From Centrapalus pauciflorus (lineage: Eukaryota > Streptophyta > Magnoliopsida > Asterales > Asteraceae), in assembly GCA_020465985.1 (NCBI GenBank), contig JAANYP010003732.1:417501-481500 (forward strand): a stretch of DNA of 64,000 nucleotides, read 5' to 3'. A program made the translations under genes and the position numbers. A model generated the notes under the pieces. That model made no database searches. It was not told the DNA's origin and saw only the letters and a program-made list of their open reading frames with translations. Shown here one piece after another: positions 48,085-60,738 of this stretch; the stretch's first letter is position 1; the number at the start of each line of letters is the position of its first letter.

Positions 48085-49647
48085 CTAGTTTATAACTCAC
48101 GTGTTACGTGGATAATTTTTATTAAATTTATTTATATAAAATGTATGTAAGTAAAAATAAAAGCATACAAAAATAATAATTGTGTTTATTTTTTATTATT
48201 TACAGATTAAAAAATAGAGTATATTTATCTTTTTTAAAATTATTAAATTGTATTTATCTTATATTTTTTATAAGTTGTAATTATCTTTTTGGTGAACGTA
48301 GTTGTGACACGTGACATTTGATGTTTTCCTTTATTATACACAATAAAAATAATTTCCACAACTAATTCAAATTTTTACATTATCTAATTATGATTATTAT
48401 GGATAATAATGATAGATATTTATTTTAGGTAAACATTAATTTTAAATGTTACAAAATCTAATTTATTACTAACTAATTAATGAAAAAAAGTCAAATTTAA
48501 TGCAATTAAGTTAAGGTTTTAAATTTGGAAAAAGAGGTGGAAAAATAAAATTTTCTTGTATTGTAGAAGTGACATATGACATGAATTGTTTTGTTGTATT
48601 ATAATATATAGGTTAATCAACCCATGTATTACATGAGTTGATTTAGAAAATACATATTTTCTTATATATTAATAAATTATTATAAAATTTATATATAATT
48701 AAAATAAAAAATTGGAAGCTAGTTAAATTAAAGATAAAAAAATACTTAGTTGTTTGATATTAAATAAAAAATATTATTATATTGTATTATTAAAAACAGA
48801 TAATATGTGTTTGCAAAAAATATTTTTTTTATTTTTTTAACTTCAAATATGAAATATCAATGTAAGAAACACAAAACTTCAATTATGTGAATGTGTATAT
48901 ATTTTGAAAATGATAAAAATATAAAATTGGAATATCTAAAAATCAACAATCAAAATTTATCATATTCACAATTGAAGTTTTATCAATTAAACTTTAAATC
49001 TTGTTAGCAAAATAATTAACAAAAATTTGTAACTTTATTTACTACACTTCTACATTTAAATCCAAATTTTTACATTTGAATTTAACTATGATCATTAAGG
49101 ATAATAATGACACATATTTATTTTAGGTAAATATTAATTCATTAATGAAAAAATTAAAATCAAAATTTAATGTAATTAAGTTAAGTTAATAAATTTGGAA
49201 AATGAATTAAGAAAATCACATAGGTATACTTATTGATTTTAATTAAGGGTATAAGAGACATTTCCTAAATAATTATGAGTTGTCATTAATCTGGACCATT
49301 GATTTCTTTCCATCCAATGGTCCAGAAACTCCAAGTGGTTTTCTTATTATATATAGTATAGATTTAACTATGATCATTAAGGATAATAATGACACATATT
49401 TATTTTAGGTAAATATTAATTCATTAATGAAAAATTAAAATCAAAAATTAATGTAATTAAGTTAAGTTAGTAAATTTGGAAAATGAATTAAGAAAATGAC
49501 ATAGGTATAGTTATTGATTTTAATTAAGGGTATAAGAGACATTTCCTAAATAATTATGAGTTGTCATTAATTTGGATCATTGATTTCTTTCCATCCAATG
49601 GTCCAGAAACATTAAGTGATTTCCTTATTATATATAGTATAGATAGA
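48085..49647 (-). mobile_element. Composite Helitron-like element, minus strand
   Basis: On the minus strand it ends ACACGTGAGTTATAAACTAG followed by T (48085-48088) and begins TCTATCTATACTATATATAA after an A (49647). An internal end-start junction (CCCATGTATTACATG with TATATTATAATAC, 48600-48640) shows two elements joined. The order and phrases match 58387-60140 in inverted orientation. No ORF. Confidence 0.55.
49081..49645. repeat. Two tandem 282-bp units
   Basis: The phrase TTTAACTATGATCATTAAGG starts at 49081 and again at 49363. The units differ by a few substitutions and end at the element's TC start. Confidence 0.85.
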
Positions 49648-49760
49648 TTTGGACCGTGCCACCGTGGATCCTTACTAGACCTGATGTGATTATCATTATA
49701 CATGTAAGTTTCTTTCTTTGATTCGACTTTTTAAAAAATTTAAATTGACATATAATTAAG

Positions 49761-51065
49761 GGTAAATTACAAATTCCATTCTTATGGTTATATAAAATCA
49801 TGGGTCCAATCTCTTAATTTTAAAAAATACATTGATCGTCTTTGTAGTTGAGCTCTTGTTACGGATTTTGTTCTTTGATCAATCATTTTTTTTTAAATAT
49901 GATCGTTTTACCATTTTACTTAGTTTCACTTTGGTCCCTTATTAAAATGATTTATTTATTTTATTTTTAGTTACTTCTTATTTTATTATTACTACTATAT
50001 ATTTAGTATGTTGTATTGTTATTATTAATTATTTAATATGTTGTATTATTATTACTATTATTTATTTAATAAGTTGTATTATTATTAATTATTTAATAAG
50101 TTGTATTATTATTTTATACATGAACTTTAAATACATATACATTTATTTCCTCAAATATTTTTTTAAAAACATTCATACATAAAAATTGACATTGTTTAAA
50201 TATTAAATTTACTTTTTATCTCTATTATATATTACTTTATGCAAATATTTATATATTTAATCTTATTTTTTTGTTCATATACAAACATACACACATAAAT
50301 ATATCATCGTATAACTAATTCAAAATATATTAACTTTATTTTATTAAACCAAAAAATATGTGTTAAGTTTATATTCGGTTAAAGATTATATATAAATCAA
50401 TGCATTAGCTTCATAAGATAATTAAATTAAAGAATAACATTTTAAGTTTACATGTTTCATCAAGTTATAATTATATTAAACATATGAAGTTTATATATAA
50501 TTTTTTATATTAAAAAAGTAAACGAAGATGTGTTGACGTAACAAATAAATAAATTAAAACATATGAGTTTGTGTGTGTATGTATATAATAAGTTGGGACA
50601 AAAAATGAAACAAATTTATAGGACAAAATGGTCATTATTAAAAGTAGAGGTGAGCGACGGGTACCATTTCCCGAACCCGAACCGGTACCGGTACCGACCG
50701 ATACCGAATTAATATATTCGGTTCGGTATTCGGTTTTTAAATTAGCTAAAATTCGGTATTCGGTACTTTCGGTTCGGTATTCGGTTCTTAAATTAGCTAA
50801 AATTCGGTATTCGGTACCGAACTGGCACCATATAAAATTATACGGTTCGGTATTCGGTTTTTCCAAAATTAATAATTCGGTTTCGGTATTTTCGGGATCG
50901 GTACCGGTTCGGTTCGGTACGGTACCGAGCTCACCCCTAATTAAAAGATTGACAGGTCAAAAGACAAAATCGGTAACAAAACCTTAACCACAGGTACGAC
51001 AAACGTAGTTTTTAAAGTTAAAGGATCAAATCTATAAGTTTTCGGGGACGAAATTTGTAATTTAC
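49761..51065. mobile_element. Fold-back element with GGTAAATTACA ends, disrupted by a MITE
   Basis: Ends are GGTAAATTACAAATTCC and GAAATTTGTAATTTACC. Inner complementary words include GGGTCCAATCTC/GGATCAAATCT. Similar ends occur on the fold-back at 4722-6276. The hAT-like MITE at 50645-50939 lies inside. No exact target duplication was found. Confidence 0.55.
50637..50947. mobile_element. hAT-like MITE with 8-bp target duplication, nested
   Basis: ATTAAAAG at 50637-50644 recurs at 50940-50947. The 295-bp element between them starts TAGAGGTGAGC and ends GCTCACCCCTA. The interior is GGTACCGGTACCG and CGGTATTCGG repeats in palindromic array. The 119-codon open frames on both strands are products of this repeat. 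Confidence 0.8.
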
Positions 51066-51449
51066 CAAATAATTAATTTTATTCAAAAATTTAAATTACA
51101 GATTTGGTTCTTGTGCTTTATTTAAAATTGTGAAAACAGTCTCTCAACTTTCAAATTGCATAAACAGTACGTCGAACTACTATTTGCTTTCAAAAATATT
51201 TTCTCTATAGTTAGTTGTGTGTTAACTTTTTAGAAATGATGAGTTTACCTTTTTTTCTTTGTTATAGATTTGATCCATGTGACTTGCATATCATTTCAAT
51301 AGCAATGCCTACAACCTATTTTAAATTTTATTTATATATTCACTAACTTTTATGTTTTAACCTTTTATTTAATGTGTTTAAGAAATCAAAATTTTATCAT
51401 TAATGTTTCGTTTTAAAATTTTTATGTTAGTTATATACATATTTATATG

Positions 51450-51895
51450 TAGGGGTGTAGACGAGCCGAGGCGAGCCCGTTTAAGCTCGAGCTCGGCTCG
51501 TTTAAAAGTACTAGGCTTGAGCTCGGCTCGTTCCGAGCTCTGTATATAAAGCTCAAGCTCGGCTCATGAATAGTTTTCCAAGCTCGGACTCGGCTAGTTT
51601 ATAATATATTTTAATTTTTTAATTAATATTTATATAATCTTTTATATAATATATATAACTTTTATTTTTATTTATTTAGTCTATTTATTATATATTTATG
51701 AAATTTTAAAAATATTTATATGTAGGCACGTTTACTCTCGTTTAGGCTCGCGAGCTCGATATGTGAAGCTCAAGCTCGAGCTCGTTTATTAAAGGAGCTT
51801 GAATTGAGGCTCGAGCTTGTTTAACTCGAGCTTTTTTGGAGCTTTTAATGAGTCGAGCTCGAGTAACTCACGAGTAGCTCGACTCATTTACACTA
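51450..51895. mobile_element. hAT-like MITE with AGCTCGAGCT palindromes
   Basis: Ends are TAGGGGTGTAGACGAG and CTCATTTACACTA. The interior is dense in GAGCTCG/CGAGCTC words with an AT-rich centre (51600-51720). The flanks share only TATATG, so the duplication is worn. Confidence 0.55.
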
Positions 51896-51903
51896 TATGT
51901 AAA

Positions 51904-53727
51904 AATATTTAAACTGTTATAATGACATCTTAATTATTATTATAAATTAATTAAAAGCAAAAACGGATGTGTTCTTATGGTAATAAAATGAAAGTTATTA
52001 TAAAAATTTCAAGTCCAAATTCCAAAAGATCAGGGTGTATAACAAAATCAAAAGCAAAATTGATGCTCATTTACAAATCTAACAAAATTCAAAAACCCCA
52101 TCTTTTTATAGAAACTACCCAAAATCGATGAAATCGATATTAAATAACAAATCTTACATAATTAAATAAAAATACATTAGTATCGACTGAAAATCAAATA
52201 ATTTTTGCATTCAACATTAATTATTGTTGAAATCAAATTTGAAACAACAATAATAATAACAAATCAATTTTTACATTAAAAAATTATTCAGAATATAAAA
52301 AAATATATATATATAAACGATTTATATACTTAAATGTAATCAAAATTGATTGATATAATAGGTTTAAAATTAATAATGTTATTAGAATCGTATATGAAAT
52401 AAGAAAGGAAAATTAATAATAAAACAAAACTTATTAAATTAACATCAAGGATCATATATGTACTTAATTGCAAACTTGAGGGACCAAAATCAAAAGGGTA
52501 AAAATGTCATTTTAAAAATTTTAACAGTTCGATTAACATATGAGAGAAAATGAAAGTAAACCATTAAGTCTAGAAACATTTATGCAACTTTGAAATTTAA
52601 GGATTAATTTTTATAATTCTAGACAAACTACAAAAATCATTTATGTAAGTGAAAGATGAATTAAGTTTAATTACTAAGTTCCATAATATTAACAAAAAAC
52701 ATGCGAGTAAGAGATGTATGACTAGTAAAAATTAAGAGAAGAAAATATACGTATAGAAATACCCAATATTTATAGTCGTCTGTGTACGTAGTTTATTTTT
52801 GAAATACGAGTTCGCATGGCTGTAAATGTGAAATATGATCTTTCTAACCCTTTATAGTTTATATTATATATAACATGATTTTAGATCTTCAAAATCAGGA
52901 AAATATTTATTTAGTATCTTATTATAATGTTAATCTCTTAGCGTGATACATTATCCAAAATTTTAATGACACGTTAGAAAAGCAGCCATAATTTTTCATC
53001 CCATAAAAAAGGGTATGATATTTAATATACATGGATGGATCCCAAACCTTCTTTGTTTAAGTTTAATTTAATTTAATTTAAAATACAATATTTTTAACAA
53101 AGGCTATGATGTAATTGATTTAGGGAGATCTAACTTGTAAAAAGAGAACGTGAATAACTCCTTTTAGCAAATGTTGAAATTCCACTTTTTTATAATTATA
53201 AAATAAACATCATATATAGTAGACTAGTGGTAATTAAATAAATAGAAATAAAAATACTTTTTTTGTTTGCGTAACATTCCATTATGCTTTCTAATTTAAA
53301 AAAAATAGATTCATGCTCATTTTTCATATGTTGTTTAGGAAAAAATAGAATCTCATGATTTTTATCTCGACCTAAAATAATTTACAATGTTTTTACCGTC
53401 AAAATTTACATTTTATGTTATATGTTTTTACGAGGAAGAAGGTTTGAGCGGCCTTTGTCAAAATTGCAGGCAACGAAGGGGATTAGTGGTTTCTGAATTG
53501 AGACATAGGAGCAAGACAGACTAAATAATTAGGGGCTCTAAGAGGTTTTGGGCCCTAGACAGTAACACCACCCTTTTAGGCTGAGCATGATCATAAAAGT
53601 TTATAATAAGTGTTACATATAAAAAAAAGGGTATGTAATAATAACATAAATAAAAGATAGAATCATAAAAATGAGAAATTGGTTATAAAGAAGATAAGTC
53701 GACAAAGAAATTAAAAAAAAAAACAAT
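51904..53727. other. Intergenic with dispersed repeat fragments
   Basis: No gene. 52660-52755 resembles 43940-44035. 53270-53430 resembles 56495-56690 (ATTATGCTTTCT, GGAAAAAATAGAATCTCATG, ATGTTATATGTTTTT). Both are unnamed repeats. Confidence 0.45.
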
Positions 53728-54067
53728 AAGAGGGTCCCTTTGTTTTTTCCTCTATTGTCTGATTGAACTCTTTTGTCTGATTCGGTCAGACAAAAGAGGG
53801 TAAATCTTGTTTGTTTTTTTCGTTCCGTTCAGACATCTGTTGTCTGACCTTCCTCTTTTCAAAACAGATTTGAAAAATGTATTATGTCTAAATCTTTTAT
53901 CTAAAACTATAAATTGATAAATTGTATGCATGTAAAATTACATTTTATCAAATTAAAAAACAAACAATATTATCTAAACAGATTTTAGATTTTTTTAAAC
54001 ATCTTATCAAACAGACGGTAAAAAGTGTTTAGACATCTAAAATCTAAAAAAACAAACGGACCCTAAG
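53728..54067. mobile_element. MITE with AGGGTCCNTTTGTTTTTT ends
   Basis: AAG at 53728-53730 and 54065-54067 flanks 53731-54064. Ends are AGGGTCCCTTTGTTTTTT and AAAAAACAAACGGACCCT. Inner words TGTCTGA/TCAGACA and CAGATTTTAGATTTTTT occur on both sides. A 3-bp duplication would fit Harbinger or CACTA; the superfamily is not settled. Confidence 0.6.
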
Positions 54068-54687
54068 TCATTGTTATTATTATTGGCAAAAGAATTATTG
54101 CAATCTTTTTTGAAACTTGGATATGATGTTTACATATTTAACACCCATGTGGATTTTTATTTATATGTATTTTTTAGGCTTTGTAATATCTTAATTTGTT
54201 TATTGCCATATGCAAACTTCCGCATGAGCGGCCAAAACAATGCTTGCTACAACAGTCATTTCATTTTCGTTAGCATGCACCTTCAAAATATAGCTTTTAT
54301 TTTTATTATTTTTTATATATAATTATTTATAGGACCCATTTTTCAATTCGTAATTATAATAATAAATAATGAATATATATATGAATATTAATGGAAAACT
54401 GCAACCACTTATAGTTATAAAATACGTACCCCACACAACACAACTAGCAATAATGTACAATGGTTATAAAATTAGGTTATGCGACTCATCTTGTAATTAA
54501 TCCATAACCATGAATTCTTTTAAAACAATTTTAGTTAATTATGTTTATGTTGATGGTCTATATTTTAAATTCATGAAAGTCGATCCATACCCTTCATTAT
54601 CAAAATCAAGCTAGCTGGTTATAAAACCATATACATGATGGATCTAGTGCGAAAGGTAAACTTAAAAGTTAATATGAACAACATCAT
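54068..54687. other. Intergenic, no gene seen
   Basis: An 83-codon open frame (54071-54322) is AT-rich and shows no domain. Confidence 0.5.
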
Positions 54688-55242
54688 TAAGAGGGTGTTT
54701 GGATTTGCCTTTGAAAAATTGCTACAGGTAACACTACAAAAAAAGTGTCATTTAGTGACACATGTTTTTAGTGACACAAAAAAAGTGTCACTATATCTTA
54801 CTTTTAGTGACACTTATGAAAAAGAGTATGTATAAATCAATCTTTTACCCACACTTTTTCTGAATTAGTGACACAAACATATAAATTATTAGTCACTATA
54901 AACCTATACCCACTCTACTTTTACCCACTCTTTTTGTTGTGTTGGTAAATGATTATGATTCCTATAGTGACACTTTTTTAGCAAAAAAGAGTTGGTAAAA
55001 GTGGAGTGAGTATAGATATATAGTGACTAATAATGTATGTGTTTGTGTCACTAATTTAGAAAAAGTGTGGGTAAAAGATTGCTCTATACCTACTCTTTTT
55101 CATAAGTGTCACTAAAAGTAAGATATAGTGACACTTTTTTTTTGTGTATGTATGTAATCCAAACACTTTAAACCAATTATTTACGTTATTGTAACGTAAT
55201 AATCTAATAATCGCTATCATAATAAAATCAAACACCCTCTAA
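54688..55242. mobile_element. Harbinger/Tourist-like MITE with TAA target duplication
   Basis: TAA at 54688-54690 and 55240-55242. Ends are GAGGGTGTTTGGATTT and AAATCAAACACCCTC. The right part matches 6780-6872, a second copy of the family. A CACTA-like element interrupts it. Confidence 0.7.
54732..55153. mobile_element. CACTA-like fold-back element nested in the MITE
   Basis: Starts CACTACAAAAAAAGTGTCA. Both halves carry AGTGACACTT, TATATCTTACTTTTAGTGAC and TTTACCCACAC or complements, folding around 54950. The right end is TTTTTTTTTGTG, a slightly worn CACTA end. The left flank is TAA; the matching right flank is uncertain. Confidence 0.6.
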
Positions 55243-57424
55243 GAAGGGACAGGACCTGGGGGAGGGACGACAGTCAGTAGTCTTTTAGTATATAGACGCG
55301 TATGATTCATAGATGTCATACATAAAGCTGAAATTACTATTGTGAGTTTGATGTAACTATAAATGTTCGTTTATGCAACACCTAAGGGCACTTCTAATAA
55401 TGGTTGTAATGCTTCATGTTGATACAATCATACAACTAATACTATTGCATATTACTTTTGCATTTGATGATAAATTAGAAAAACATCAACATGTATTGAG
55501 GCGTATTTTCTAATTATCCTAACAAAAAAATTTCATAGTCAACATACTAAATTAGTTAATTACGCACATGTAAAAACGCAAAAAAACAACTTTAATTCCT
55601 TTAAGCTACCTAGTCTGATTGAGTGTAGTATGGTCACATTCTATCATCGAAAAGTATAATTAAGATGACAGAGTATATGTTATTCTTGTCAATATCACAC
55701 AATGAATATTACAATCACAAGAATAATATATTTGTGGTTTACAAGGAAATGCATACACACTTTTTATACCATCTATGATTAGTTGAAGATATGATTTATG
55801 TAGTCTGCTAATGTTATAGTTTGTTTGCACGATCAAATTAGATGAACAAGTTGACTTGGATGATACATCAGACTATCGATTCCAAGAAGCAAACTATAAT
55901 GATTCTATATTATCATATATGATACATCAATTAGTATAGGGCTGTTATTTTTTAATTATCCGTTTTTTGAAAATTTGAATATATAACAAATTTTGAATAC
56001 CTTAAAATATTATCCGAATCCACATTCGATTTTTGATGATCTAAATTTCAGAAATTCTTATAGAATTAAATTAAAAAATATTCAAAAATCTAAAAAAATG
56101 ATTGATATTTTCAAATACATATAAAAATTTATATGTGTCGCAAATGAAAATATATCCTATCTTTTTTTTTTTATATCTAAAATGATATTTTTTTTTGGAT
56201 TATCAAATATTTAATATTCCAATAATCCAAAATTCAGCAAAAATTGTATCAAAATTTGAGATATCCAAAAATCACAACATTCAAAATTTTGGATAGGACG
56301 CTTAGATTATTTTCAAACAACAATATATTAGCATTGAAATTGGTAAATTATCAAAAAAGATAACATAAAAAAATTTGACAATAAAAAGTACTGAAAGTTT
56401 TTTCGTTGCAAAAGGATTTTAAAATCTAAAGTTGACAAAAATGTATCTGTAACTTATTAAGAAAGTAAAAATTAAATTTTATGATTATTTCTTGACAAAA
56501 ACCAACATTTCATTATGTTTTCTCATTTTAAAAAAAATTGAAAACATTTCATCATCATTTTTTGAATTTTCATACGTTGTTAAGGAAAAAATAGAATTTC
56601 ATGATTTTTTATTTGGATTAAAAAAATTTACGATGTCTTTATCGTCAAAATTCTTATTTTTATGTTATATGTTTTTGATAATTTTTCCTTTTAAAACTAA
56701 AATTAAATAGTATAACCAAAAGTGTGGAGGAGTTTAATTGAGCCTTTCTATTTATAAAATATAATTACTATAATAGGGCAATTTCAACTTTGAAAAACGA
56801 TATTCATATTTGGCTAAGTACGTAGTAAGAATTAATGAGAAACAGAAATATATAATGATTATGGAATAAAGTTACCATGGTTAATTTTGCAATCTAAAAA
56901 TTAAATTATATTAAAATTGAATTTTATAAAAACAAAAACTATGCATTAGAAAATCATTTATATTTAATAAATTATATTAAAAAGTAAATAACATTAAACA
57001 AAACGTGGTTGTTAAAACTTAAGACCATCATCTAAGCAATCACAATCTTAAAATACTATAATTTCATGATCTTAAAACATGTCAACCTTAAATGATATCT
57101 CTAATATCTTGAAGCATATAATTTTAGTCTGAATATTAAAAGTTATTATAGGATCTCAAGATATTGATTTGATCAGATATTGTTTTACTTAAAACAAAAT
57201 AATACAAAGTTACAATTGAATAAACTTTGTTGAATTAAAAGTTAAACTCATAGCTAATTTGTCAAATCTGATTTTACGATACAAAGTCACGAAATGGTAT
57301 CTTGACGTTGACCTAAACCTCAACAAAAATGATATTTTCCTTATGACTATTATTTTTAAAAAAAAAATTGATTATAATGTTTTTAACATTTTACCCTCTT
57401 AAAATGTAAACAACATACCTTAAA
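55243..57424. other. Intergenic, no gene seen
   Basis: AT-rich; contains the dispersed repeat 56495-56690 shared with 53270-53430. Nothing coding is supported. Confidence 0.5.
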
Positions 57425-57810
57425 TTTTTTTGAACATCAAGAAAGATAACGGGCCAGGAGCTACGACATTGTCATCACCCCCGAAACCCGAAATCATGAT
57501 ATTATTAGATAAAACTAGCAAGATGCTAGCAACCGGAAACAAAGTAAAGAAAACGTCACAGCAATGAAAGGGGATAAGTGTACCATAAAGACCACAACAA
57601 AAACTTATAATTAGCCCTATACGTTAACCAAGAAAATAAATTTGCTTGAAATTCGTCTATGATTATCGACGTCGACTGTTTCACACCATTAAAAATCAAG
57701 TCATTCCTAGACTTCCATATAAACAAAGTGATTGAGAATGGACGATATTAAGAAGAGCGAAAGCATGAATTCCATATAGAAGTGTCGAAAACATGCATAT
57801 TCATCTCAAA
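57425..57810 (-). pseudogene. LINE 3' end relic, minus strand
   Basis: On the minus strand the order matches the LINE at 36547: a FIWKSRNDLIFNG-like end of the RT-associated domain (57690-57730), a FSWLT-like stretch (57625-57650), then a 3' UTR with GGGGGTGATGACAATG and GCTAGCATCTTGC. Frames are broken. Confidence 0.6.
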
Positions 57811-58024
57811 GTTTTCGCCTTTGACGCAATTATAATGGAAATGACCCCATCTATCTAGAATGTCACGTCTAGAAGCTTTACACCTTATTAAGACAATTAT
57901 TATTATCGAACCCACTAATTATAACAAATTAGATGCTGATTTTATAATTTAGGTATATTGAATATAAAGATACTTTTTGTAATTACATTGACTTTTAAAA
58001 GCATAAAATAGATTAATTGAGCAT

Positions 58025-58372
58025 TTATAAGAGGCGGAAGCTTTAGGCGGTTTGATTTGGTTGGTGTGGAAAACAAGAAACTCACTAATTTTCAATAATG
58101 GAAAGGTCTCTGCTTCGGCGATTAAGGATGAGATTACTGCAAACGTATTCTCTTGGTTAAAATTCAGAGCGAATTATAGATCGTTAATTTGGTCGTTGTG
58201 GGTGGTTTGTCCTTCCTCTTTCTTTTGTATTTCTCTTGTATTGGTGCTCGTTTTTGGCTAGCTGTATGTGACTATTTTCTGTTTAATACATATTTTTGTG
58301 TTCTAGGCGGGGGGTGATGGCTTTGCCAAAGCTCCCGGTTAGTCCTACATTTTGTTGGTAAAAAAAAAAAAA
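58025..58372 (+). pseudogene. LINE 3' end relic, plus strand
   Basis: The plus strand reads WLVWKTRNSLIFNNGKV, AIKDEITANVFSWLKFRA and LWVVCPSSF, then a stop, a 3' UTR with GGGGGTGATGGCTTTGCC, and a poly-A at 58360-58372. This is the same LINE family as 36547-41398 and lies back to back with the minus-strand relic. Confidence 0.75.
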
Positions 58373-58386
58373 ATAATCTAAAAGCA

Positions 58387-60140
58387 TCTATATCTATATA
58401 TTATAATAAAACAAAACAATTTATGTCACGTGTCGTTTCCACGATACATGAAAATTTCATTTTCCCGCCTCTTATTCCTAATTTACTATCTTAATTTAAT
58501 TACATTAAATTTTGATTTTAATTTTTTTCTCATTAATGAACTAATATTAAATTAGATGTTGCAACATATTAAATTATTATGTTACCTAAAGTAGGTATGT
58601 ATCATATTATATTTAATTATCATATTTAAATTCAAATGTGAAATCTTGGAATTAAATGTAGAAATGTAGTAAATAGAGTAAAATTTTATGTAAATTGTTT
58701 TGCTAACAAAATTTAAAATTTAACTTAGATAACAAAAATTAAGAATTAGATAAGAAAACTTCAATTGTAAATATGATAAATTTTGATTATTGATTTTCAG
58801 AGATTTTATTTTTATCTTATATAATTTTCAAAATATATATACACATTCACGTAATAAAAACTTTTTGTTTGTTACATTGATAGTTCATATTGAAGTTAAT
58901 AAAACCTAAAAGAAACATTCTTTGCAAGAACATATAATATGTTTTTAATGATATAATATAATAATATTTTTTTATGTAATATCAAACAACTAAATATTTT
59001 TTTTATCTTTAATTTAACTAGCTTTCAATTTTTTTATTTTAATTATATATAAAATTTATAATAATTTATTAAAATATAAAAAAATTATGTATTTCTAAAC
59101 CAACACATGTAATACATGGGTCTAAAACCTATATATTATAATAAAACCAAACAATTCATGTCATGTGTCACTTCTACAATGCAAGAAAATTTTATTTTCT
59201 CGCATATTTTTCTAAATTTAACACCTAAACTTAATTGCATTAATATTTTATTTTATTTTATTTTTTTCATTAATTAATTAGTAATAAATTAAATTTTATA
59301 ACATATTAAATCAATGTTTAGCCAAAATAAAAAGGGAAAATTAGTAAAATATCCAAAAACCATATCCCATTATCAAGTTTTAGCCAAATAATATCAATCT
59401 AACTAAAAGAGCTACACTTCACGTTATCACATTTACGTGATCTGTACTTTTTATTAATATTTTATTACATTACGTTACAAAAGGTAATTGGTAACATAAA
59501 GTATGTACTTTACATTACCAAATTTCAATGTTGCTCATTTCCAATAATTAGTAGGTGACTTGTCATTCATGGTAAACATATTTTGGTAACGTAAAGTACC
59601 ATTAATTTACGTTACCAAACACCTTTTGTAACGTAATGCATATAAAATATTAATAAAATGTACAGATCATGTAAATGATAGCTATCACGTAAATTTGGTA
59701 ACGTAAAGTGTGACTATTTTGGTTAGATTGATATTATTTGACTAAAACTTGTTAATGGTATGTGGTTTTTGACTATTTTAGTAATTATCCCAAATAAATA
59801 TACATTATTATTATCCATAATAATCATAATTAGATATAAATGTAGAAATTTGAATTAGTTTTAGAAATTATTATTATTATTATATATAATAAAATAAAAT
59901 ATCAAATGTCACGTGTCACATCTACGTTTACCAAAAAAGATAATTACAACATATTATTATAAAAAAATAAAAAATAAATACAATTTATAATTTTTAAAAA
60001 AGATAAATATACTCAGTTTTAATCTATAAATAATAAAATATAAACAAAATTATTATTTTTGTATACTTTTTTACTTATATACAATTTACATAAATAAATT
60101 TAATTCAAAATATCAAAGTAACACGTGAGTAATAAACTAG
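58387..60140 (+). mobile_element. Composite Helitron-like element, plus strand
   Basis: Starts TCTATATCTATATATTATAA after an A (58387) and ends ACACGTGAGTAATAAACTAG before a T (60137-60141). An internal junction at 59105-59140 (ACATGTAATACATGGGTC then TATATATTATAATAAAACC) marks a second element. Repeated phrases TTATGTCACGTGTC (58422), TTCATGTCATGTGTC (59153) and ATGTCACGTGTCACATC (59907) recur. It is an inverted relative of 48085-49647. No helicase ORF. Confidence 0.6.
59325..59800. mobile_element. Fold-back MITE nested in the Helitron
   Basis: 59334-59791 (458 bp) is absent from the inverted Helitron copy. Ends are GGGAAAATTAGTAAAATA and TATTTTAGTAATTATCCC. Inner arms include CAATCTAACTAAAA/TTTGGTTAGATTG and TTACGTTAC/GTAACGTAA. 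Flanks AAATAAAAA and AAATAAATA differ at one base of nine, fitting a Mutator-size duplication. Confidence 0.7.
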
Positions 60141-60672
60141 TAAAAAATAATTCAAACCATTTCGGTTATTAATTAAAGGCATTTGTACATGATTCAAAGA
60201 TCCGTTTGTGTTCTTCTTTGTAGCTTCTTTTACAACACGCAAAGAGGGGAAACAGTTCTCACATCATAGGTAATAAATTCTCTATTGGATATGCATGTAT
60301 CTGTGAGTGTGTGAATTGTTGAAATTAACTAAGAAAACGCAATCAGAAAACCCTGAGTCTGTAATTCTGTAATTTTGGGTTCTTTAGAAGCTTCCCGTTT
60401 CCTTTTTGGAATTTATAATCAAATTGACGAAAATCATAATTGAATTGTTAGGTTTGTTTATTCTGTGTTAGTTGGAAGGAAATATTGAAATTAATCTTTA
60501 TTATTTGAATCAACATATGTGCCTTATTAAAGTCAAAACCATGAAAGGGACACCGAAAGAGATCCATCATTTGAGTGAGTCTTCGTTCAAATCTTTCGAG
60601 CTCTAAACAAAGAAAAAATCAAATTATAGAACCACCTTCTTCCTTACATTTTCCTTTTCCTTTTCCCTTAAC
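60141..60672. other. Flippase upstream region
   Basis: No gene seen. A CATAG/GTAATAAAT donor-like site at 60268 could belong to a leader intron, but this is not supported further. Confidence 0.4.
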
Positions 60673-60683
60673 AATATATATAC
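60673..60683 (+). promoter_or_regulatory. TATA-like box of the flippase gene
   Basis: ATATATATACA preceded by a CT/CCTTTTCC-rich stretch, about 420 bp upstream of the start codon. A long leader would then contain the short ORF at 60739. Confidence 0.35.
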
Positions 60684-60738
60684 ACTTTGTATTTAGCTTC
60701 CCATCCTCTGAAAGCCCTTTATTACTTCCTTCTTTCTG

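Noticed and set aside
50510..50987. Two overlapping 118-119 codon frames on opposite strands
   Set aside because: Both are translations of the GGTACCG/CGGTATTCGG palindromic MITE.
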